Shown piece after piece: positions 58,928-64,000 of a stretch of DNA of 64,000 bases. The stretch lies in the NCBI RefSeq assembly GCF_012911015.1, contig NZ_WVVV01000004.1, forward strand, positions 206,306-270,305, in the 5' to 3' direction. The stretch is from Chelativorans sp. ZYF759 (GTDB taxonomy: Bacteria > Pseudomonadota > Alphaproteobacteria > Rhizobiales > Rhizobiaceae). The notes under the pieces were generated by a model. The model was not told the origin of the DNA, searched no databases, and saw nothing but the letters and a program-made list of their open reading frames with translations. How positions within the stretch are numbered: the first letter of the stretch is position 1; each line of letters starts with the position of its first letter. A program made the translations under genes and the position numbers.

Positions 58928-59976
58928 AGACGCTTGACCGCGACCATCACAACCGCCGCAAAGGGGGTGGCGAGGATGATGCCGGGCAGGCCGAACAAGA
59001 GCCCCATTATGACGATCGCCCCGATAATCAGAGCCGGCGGCAGGTTGACGGCGCGCCTCTGGATAAGCGGCGTGAGGATGTTTCCTTCCAGGAACTGGAT
59101 GAACAGGTAGACGCCCACCGCATAGAACACGATCCACCAATCCTGGGCCATCGCGACCAGGACGATCGGGATGCCCGCCAGGATGGGGCCGATGATCGGC
59201 ACGAAATTGAGAATACCGGCGGTCAGGCCGAGGAGGATTGCTCCCGGCAGGCCGACGGCGGCGAGTGCACCCCACACCACCAGCCCGATAATCGTCATGG
59301 TAACGAACTGCCCGATAAGCCAGAAGCGCAGCGTGGTGCCGATCTCGTCGAGAACCTGGCCGAAGCGGCGGCGGCTGCGCGGAGAGACGAGCTTGACGAG
59401 GCCGTCGCGGTAGAGCGGCGGCTGCGCGGCGATGAACACGCCCAGCACGACGACGACGGCCATGTTGCCCAACACGCCGAAGGTCATTTCGAACGCCACC
59501 CTCACCTGGCCGAACAGCCCGGCCGGATCAGGCAGCCAGTCTGACCAACCACCGTCAGAATCGTTCTCATCGGCTGCTGGCTCGTTGCCGTTTTCGTCGA
59601 CCGCACCGAATTCGCGCACCATCCGCTGCAATTCGCGCAGTTCCTCCTCAAGCGTGGCAAGGAGGTCGGGCGTCTGGCCGACGGCGACGGTGCCCACGCT
59701 GCCCAGAAAGGCTGCGAAGGCCGCGGCCGTGACCAGGCAGACAAGCGTCAGGCGTATGGCGCGATGCACCGGCAGGACGCGCTCGAGCGCTGTCGTCAAC
59801 GCGTCGAGGAACACCGCGAACAGGATGCCGGCGAAGATGAGCAGGAACCCGCTGGCGGCATAGATGACGATGAAGACCGAGATGGTGATGGCAAGGACGA
59901 CGCCGACGACCGTGGCCGTGCGCCATGCCAGGCTTGCGCGCTCGGCCTCCGTGATGGGTTCTTCGGGTTCATCCAC
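58894..59976 (-). CDS. AI-2E family transporter-like membrane protein
   Basis: About 360 residues with eight hydrophobic segments and the AI-2E/UPF0118 features FVPIIGPILAGIPIVLVA, FIQFLEGNILTPLIQ and a C-terminal GLPGIILATPFAAVVMVAVKRLY. Between helices 3 and 4 it has an acidic Asp/Glu/Asn-rich stretch. The start is uncertain: no ATG is in frame near the beginning, so GTG 59976 or TTG 60039 must be used. Members are Na+/H+ antiporters or permeases of unknown substrate. Confidence 0.87.
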   Translation of the reverse strand: MDEPEEPITEAERASLAWRTATVVGVVLAITISVFIVIYAASGFLLIFAGILFAVFLDALTTALERVLPVHRAIRLTLVCLVTAAAFAAFLGSVGTVAVGQTPDLLATLEEELRELQRMVREFGAVDENGNEPAADENDSDGGWSDWLPDPAGLFGQVRVAFEMTFGVLGNMAVVVVLGVFIAAQPPLYRDGLVKLVSPRSRRRFGQVLDEIGTTLRFWLIGQFVTMTIIGLVVWGALAAVGLPGAILLGLTAGILNFVPIIGPILAGIPIVLVAMAQDWWIVFYAVGVYLFIQFLEGNILTPLIQRRAVNLPPALIIGAIVIMGLLFGLPGIILATPFAAVVMVAVKRLYIEDVLNDWG

Positions 59977-60184
59977 GTCGATTGCAGGCTCCGGGGGCTT
60001 CAGGCGGGCAGGATGCGACAGAAACAGCCTGCGAGGCAATCCGTTCCACAATGGCCGCCCGCATGGGAAGCGAGTTCGACATGCGCCTTCCCGTCCGCGA
60101 AACCGTTCCGGGCTCAGCCGTTGAGCTTGCGCGCGATGCGCCCTATCTTTCAGCTTGAACGGTGAGACAGGACAAAGACGCAAC

Positions 60185-60640
60185 ATGACAGGATCGATTT
60201 CCCGACGCCATTTGCTGGGACTAACCGCAGCCGCGACCGGTTTTGCGCTGCTGCCCTTCGCGCGGGCGCTTGCCAGCCCCGAAGCGGTGGCGGACGAAAT
60301 CGCAACCTTTGCCGAGGGGCAAACGCCGCAGAGCGGCAAGGTGCGCCTCCTGATCTCCGACCGCGTCGAAAACGGTAGCGCCGTCCCGGTGACCATCGAG
60401 GTCGACAGCGCCATGGAAGGCGACGACCGTGTCGAATCCGTCATGCTGCTCGGTGAAGGGAACCCGAACCCCGTCGTGGCCACTTTCCATTTCTCGGCGC
60501 TGAGCGGATCGGCGGTCGTTTCCACCCGCGTCCGCCTGGCCGCGTCGCAGAAAGTCGTTGCGGTCGCACGCATGGCCGACGGCAGCGTCTGGCGCGCCGA
60601 CCGCGACGTCGATGTCGCCATCGGCGGTTGCGTGACCTGA
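60185..60640 (+). CDS. soxY: SoxY-like sulfur carrier subunit
   Basis: A 151-residue protein with a Tat signal (SISRRHLLGLTAAATGF...ARALA) and the SoxY domain (VRLLISDRVENGSAVPVTIEVDS). SoxY normally ends in GGCGG, whose cysteine carries sulfur intermediates. Here the end is IGGCVT: the GGC is kept, the last two glycines are replaced by Val-Thr. It pairs with SoxZ encoded 18 bases on. The start giving MTGSISRRH best fits the signal. Confidence 0.88.
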   Translation: MTGSISRRHLLGLTAAATGFALLPFARALASPEAVADEIATFAEGQTPQSGKVRLLISDRVENGSAVPVTIEVDSAMEGDDRVESVMLLGEGNPNPVVATFHFSALSGSAVVSTRVRLAASQKVVAVARMADGSVWRADRDVDVAIGGCVT

Positions 60641-60658
60641 CCACGAGAAGGAGAAATC

Positions 60659-60979
60659 ATGTCCAGACCCCGCGTGAGTCTTCCCGACACCGCCGAGGCA
60701 GGGGAAATCATCACCATTCGCGCACTCATCAGCCATGTGATGGAAAACGGTCAGCGGCGCGATTCGAGTGGCGAAACCGTGCCGCGCCAGATCATCCACC
60801 GCTTCACCTGTGCGTTTAACGGCGAGCCGGTCTTCGCCTGCGATCTCGATACCGCGATCGCGGCCAACCCGTATTTCGAGTTCACCGCCAAGGTGCCCGA
60901 AAGCGGCACCTTCCAGTTCGAGTGGCATGACGACGATGGGTCGGTCTATACGGACGAGCGTACCATCAGCGTGGGCTGA
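60659..60979 (+). CDS. soxZ: SoxZ sulfur-carrier complex subunit
   Basis: A 106-residue SoxZ: AEAGEIITIRALISHVMENGQRRDSSGETVPRQIIHRFTCAFNGEPVF, with the normal length and the C-terminal immunoglobulin-like part ending TDERTISVG. It forms the SoxYZ carrier with SoxY in the periplasm; no signal is present, and SoxZ is normally exported bound to SoxY. The start has AAGGAG six bases upstream. Confidence 0.95.
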   Translation: MSRPRVSLPDTAEAGEIITIRALISHVMENGQRRDSSGETVPRQIIHRFTCAFNGEPVFACDLDTAIAANPYFEFTAKVPESGTFQFEWHDDDGSVYTDERTISVG

Positions 60980-61145
60980 CGAACCGCCAATGCGGAACAC
61001 CATTCCCATATCGACAGTGTTTCCAGAACCATCTGGCGCAAAACTGCCGAAATAGAGTATCTTCTGCCCTGCATTCCAACTCTGGCCGTGGGAAATTGCC
61101 GGGATCAGGCAAGACTTGGGCGGAACGACCCGAGGGAGGAAGTGC

Positions 61146-61520
61146 GTGCCGCGACTGCGTTTCAATGTGGCCATCATGGCGATCGTCCTGCCCGCGCTGG
61201 CTGCCGGCATTCCCGCAGCCGTGGCGGCCGAGGACGCGACCGAGATCGAGGTCATTGTCGAGAGCATACTGGCGATCGACGGGGACCCGGCCTTCGGCGA
61301 ATATCTGGGCGGCGAATGTGCGACCTGCCATCGCCGCAGCGCACCGGCCGAAGGAATTCCCCAGATCAGCGGGATCGACCCGCAACACTTCGTACATGCC
61401 ATGGTCGAATATCGCGAGGGAATCCGCACCAACGAAGTCATGCGCACGACCGCAGCGCGGCTTTCCGACGAAGAGATCGCGGCGCTGGCCGCGCATTTCA
61501 CCGACCGTGCGGCACGCTGA
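61146..61520 (+). CDS. Exported monoheme cytochrome c, flavocytochrome c sulfide dehydrogenase subunit
   Basis: A 124-residue class I cytochrome with a signal peptide (about 1-28), one heme site CATCH (58-62) and a probable axial Met near 99 (EVMRTT). It is the usual partner of the flavoprotein encoded next (FccA/SoxE type). The start is GTG at 61146 with GGGAGGA six bases before it; the ATG further upstream would spoil the signal peptide. Confidence 0.88.
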   Translation: MPRLRFNVAIMAIVLPALAAGIPAAVAAEDATEIEVIVESILAIDGDPAFGEYLGGECATCHRRSAPAEGIPQISGIDPQHFVHAMVEYREGIRTNEVMRTTAARLSDEEIAALAAHFTDRAAR

Positions 61521-61562
61521 CAGACGTAATCATTCAGGCAAGATGTTCCGGAGGAACCGACC

Positions 61563-62852
61563 ATGACGCAGAAATTCAAGACCAGCATCACGAGGCGCCA
61601 TTTCGGCGCATTGCTGGGTGCAGGCGCGGCGACGCTGGCCATGCCGGCCTATCTGAGGGCGCAGGGGCGGCCGCGCGTCGTGGTGGTCGGCGGCGGTCCG
61701 GGTGGCGCGACGGCGGCGCGCTACATCGCCAAGGATTCCAATGGCGAGATCGACGTCACCCTGATCGACGCCAACGAGACCTTCACGACCTGCTTCTTTT
61801 CCAATCTCTATCTGGGTGACTTCCAATCCTTCGACGACATCACCCACAACTGGGACCAGCTTGTCGCCAATCACGGCATCACCAAGATCACGGCCTACGC
61901 AACCGGCGTCGACCGCGCGGCCAAGACGGTCACGCTCGATAATGGTGATACGGTCGAGTATGACCGGCTCGTTCTCTCGCCCGGAATCGACATCGTCTAT
62001 GACTCAGTCCCTGGCTATTCCGAAGAGGTCTCCGAGATCGCGCCGCACGCCTGGCGCGCCGGCCGCCAGACGCAGATCCTGAAGGAAAAGCTGGACGCCT
62101 TGGAAGACGGCCAGCACATCGTCATGGTTGCGCCGCCCAACCCCTATCGCTGCCCGCCCGGCCCCTACGAGCGCGTCTCGATGTTCGCCCATGTGCTCAA
62201 GCGCAAGGGTTTCGAGAACTCGCGCATCTATGTGATCGATCCCAAGGAGGCCTTTTCCAAGCAGGCGCTGTTCGAAGAGGGCTGGGCCCGCCATTACCCC
62301 GGCATGGTCGAGTGGTACGGCCCCGACATCCATGGCGGCATTCTCAATGTCGATGCGAAAGCCGGCATCGTGGAGACGGACTTCGACACGTTCGAAGGCG
62401 CGCTCCTCAACATCATTCCGGCTCAGCGCGCGGGCGCCATCGCCCACGAGGCGGGCCTGACGAACGAAGCCGGCTGGGTGCCGATCGACCCCTATACGAT
62501 GCGCAGCCAGGAGGACGAGGAGGTCTACGTGCTCGGCGACGCGACGGTGGCCGGCGACATGCCGAAATCCGGCTTCTCGGCCAACAGCCAGGCCAAGGTG
62601 GCTGCCATGAACATTCGCGGCGACCTGACAGATGCCAACGTGTTCCCGGCCCGCTACGCCAACACCTGCTGGTCGCTGATCGAGACCGACGATGGTGTGA
62701 AGGTCGGTGCGCAGTACCAGCCGACCGACGAGAAGATCGAAAGCGTTTCCTCCTTCATCTCGCAGACCGGCGAGAGCGACGAACTGCGCAAGGAGACCTA
62801 CGAGGAAAGCCTCGGCTGGTATGACGGCATCATCGAGGACATGTTCAGCTGA
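61563..62852 (+). CDS. fccB: Flavocytochrome c sulfide dehydrogenase flavoprotein (FccB/SoxF)
   Basis: A 429-residue FAD protein with a Tat signal (ITRRHFGALLGAGAATLAMP), the FAD loop VVVVGGGPGGATAARYI near 40-55 and the family block PPNPYRCPPGPYERVSMFA. Cysteines near 197 and 369 are placed to form the active-site disulfide. It oxidises sulfide in the periplasm and passes electrons to the cytochrome subunit. It ends at a hairpin terminator. Confidence 0.95.
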   Translation: MTQKFKTSITRRHFGALLGAGAATLAMPAYLRAQGRPRVVVVGGGPGGATAARYIAKDSNGEIDVTLIDANETFTTCFFSNLYLGDFQSFDDITHNWDQLVANHGITKITAYATGVDRAAKTVTLDNGDTVEYDRLVLSPGIDIVYDSVPGYSEEVSEIAPHAWRAGRQTQILKEKLDALEDGQHIVMVAPPNPYRCPPGPYERVSMFAHVLKRKGFENSRIYVIDPKEAFSKQALFEEGWARHYPGMVEWYGPDIHGGILNVDAKAGIVETDFDTFEGALLNIIPAQRAGAIAHEAGLTNEAGWVPIDPYTMRSQEDEEVYVLGDATVAGDMPKSGFSANSQAKVAAMNIRGDLTDANVFPARYANTCWSLIETDDGVKVGAQYQPTDEKIESVSSFISQTGESDELRKETYEESLGWYDGIIEDMFS

Positions 62853-62885
62853 GCCGTCAGGCTCCCACATCTCAGGCAGCGACTT

Positions 62886-62910
62886 GCGGCGGGCTTCGGC
62901 CCGCCGCTTT
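62886..62910 (+). terminator. Intrinsic terminator after the flavocytochrome c genes
   Basis: A perfect 9-base GC stem (GCGGCGGGC and GCCCGCCGC) closed by a TTCG tetraloop and followed by TTTCATT. It stands 33 bases after the fccB stop codon and in front of the convergent YeeE/YedE gene. Confidence 0.85.
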
Positions 62911-62924
62911 CATTCGAAAAGACG

Positions 62925-64000
62925 TCAAGCCGCCCTGGAGCTCTGCTTCTCGTCGGCCGGCAATTCGCGGTCGACGATGCGGTCCGCCACCACGGCTCCC
63001 AGGGCCATGGACAGCAGGGCCAGCAACGCGGTGACAGCCAGGATGGAGCCGCCGGAAAGTCCCGCGCCGACCGTGCAGCCGCCGGCCAGAACACCGCCGA
63101 ACCCCATCAACGCCGCCCCGGCGGCATAACGAAAAACCGAAGGCGTCCCCGGCTCGGCAAAGGACTGGAGGCGGAACTTGCCTCCGATCAGCGCCCCGGC
63201 CAGTGCGCCAAGAATGACGCCCGCCACCAGCCCCTGGTCCATTGCCGGCATGAGCGACCAGTCGACGATCAACGCACCCGTGGTTGCAACGGGCCGCACG
63301 AACGACAGGCTCTCGACCGGGATCGGGTCGAAGAGCTGGGCCGACAAATGGTAGGTGAAGTACCAACCGGCGGCGACGCAGAGGCCGATGCCTGCGCCCC
63401 CCAGTGCGCGCCAGACCGATATCCTGGCGAGGAAGGCCATAACCACGGCGAGCGCCAGGACGACGCCCCCCATCGCCATGCCGGCGACGGGTCCGAGACG
63501 CAGATGACCCAGAAGATCGTTCCCGCCGATCGCTGCCGTGCTCCACAGGGCGGCGATCGGGTCGCGCGCGGGAACAAGGAAGCCCGACAAGGTGGCCATC
63601 CCGACAAAGGCCACGACCGCCAGGCAGAACAGCGCGCGCAGATTGCCGGTGCCGGTCAGGACCACGAGACGCGAGACGCAACCGCGCGCCAGCGCCATGC
63701 CGACGCCGAAGAGGAGACCGCCGATCATGGCGCCCGACAGGCTTTGAGGGGTCGCAAAGAAGCGGGTCTCGGCGAGCCGCAAATCGCCTTGCCCGATCAG
63801 GATCTGAACCGCCAGAAGCGCGCAGGCGAAGCCGAGGGCCCATGTGGCCATGGCTTTCAGCCCCCTGCCCCGGGCCATGTCCAGAACCGCAGTTCGCGTG
63901 CAAAAAGCGCTGCGTTCGGCCAGGACCCCGAAGACAAGCCCGATGGCGGCGCCGCCGACAATCGCCGCGCCGCTCTCGTCCAAGAGATCGATCAGGGGGA
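62925..64000 (-). CDS. YeeE/YedE (TsuA-like) sulfur compound transporter, 5' end probably outside the window
   Basis: At least 352 residues in view with about nine helices in two repeats. Conserved cysteine motifs ERSAFCTR, ARGCVSRLVVLTGTGNL and AGGCTVGAGLSGGS are the marks of thiosulfate-uptake proteins of the TsuA type. No ATG is in frame near the apparent start; the reading frame stays open to the window edge, with only a TTG at 63983, so the real start likely lies outside. It converges on the Sox/fcc genes and could bring in thiosulfate or a related sulfur compound. Confidence 0.88.
   Translation of the reverse strand, partial: PLIDLLDESGAAIVGGAAIGLVFGVLAERSAFCTRTAVLDMARGRGLKAMATWALGFACALLAVQILIGQGDLRLAETRFFATPQSLSGAMIGGLLFGVGMALARGCVSRLVVLTGTGNLRALFCLAVVAFVGMATLSGFLVPARDPIAALWSTAAIGGNDLLGHLRLGPVAGMAMGGVVLALAVVMAFLARISVWRALGGAGIGLCVAAGWYFTYHLSAQLFDPIPVESLSFVRPVATTGALIVDWSLMPAMDQGLVAGVILGALAGALIGGKFRLQSFAEPGTPSVFRYAAGAALMGFGGVLAGGCTVGAGLSGGSILAVTALLALLSMALGAVVADRIVDRELPADEKQSSRAA

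Overview
The window reads as chromosomal DNA of a high-GC alphaproteobacterium, most likely of the order Hyphomicrobiales (Rhizobiales). Two things support this. The run pmbA - cysQ-like - DUF4170 - DUF374 acyltransferase - waaA - lpxK - DUF2093 - mutL is a typical arrangement of that order. The gbpR/chvE/gguABC sugar locus is the type known from Agrobacterium. Genes are tightly packed, often with ATGA or TGATG overlaps, and no gap exceeds 300 bases. I see no rRNA, tRNA, CRISPR array, transposase or prophage.

Layout. 0.1-10.4 kb: a minus-strand operon for uptake (ChvE-GguA-GguB) and non-phosphorylative oxidation of L-arabinose and probably galactose (1-dehydrogenase, aldonate dehydratase, GguC/AraD1, 2-oxoglutarate semialdehyde dehydrogenase), facing the LysR-type regulator gbpR. 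10.4-13.9 kb: a fumarylpyruvate-hydrolase-like protein, an alpha/beta hydrolase and a P1B-4 metal-exporting ATPase. 13.9-20.2 kb: a sulfide/persulfide region with a pentaheme cytochrome, a ferric-reductase-like membrane flavoprotein, a small membrane protein, a Tat-exported type II sulfide:quinone oxidoreductase, a Tir-like protein, an ETHE1-like persulfide dioxygenase and a divergent BigR/SqrR-type repressor. 20.3-22.9 kb: a LemA/M48 protease pair and a BASS-like transporter. 22.9-30.1 kb: a MarR-like regulator and TRAP transporter divergent from a fused 5-oxoprolinase. 30.2-33.5 kb: a TusA-like protein and a modABCE operon behind a perfect ModE-type box. 33.6-42.0 kb: small genes, then the conserved pmbA to mutL block, including lipid A/Kdo functions. 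42.1-47.2 kb: a LysR regulator, an MttB-like methyltransferase, a LprI-like protein and a TMADH-like flavoprotein, probably for methylated amines. 47.3-53.3 kb: gcdH, then pheST interrupted by a low-GC small gene, rplT and rpmI. 53.5-58.9 kb: a Stf0-like sulfotransferase, the threonine-degrading kbl-tdh pair, a periplasmic MsrB and a MATE exporter. 58.9-64.0 kb: an AI-2E-like permease, then soxY-soxZ, a cytochrome/flavoprotein sulfide dehydrogenase pair and a YeeE/YedE transporter.

The recurring theme is sulfur. One cluster (about 14-20 kb) looks built to sense and detoxify sulfide and persulfide. A second (about 60-64 kb) is a reduced Sox/flavocytochrome c set without soxXAB or soxCD in view. 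TusA, Stf0, CysQ-like and MsrB genes lie between them. The most unusual points are the pentaheme cytochrome with two EF-hand-like loops beside a transmembrane flavoprotein and an exported SQR, the extra gene inside pheST, a TMADH-like enzyme with a missing iron-sulfur cysteine, and a SoxY whose carrier tail ends GGCVT instead of GGCGG. Functions are assigned by reading sequence motifs and from memory of the families; no database search was run.
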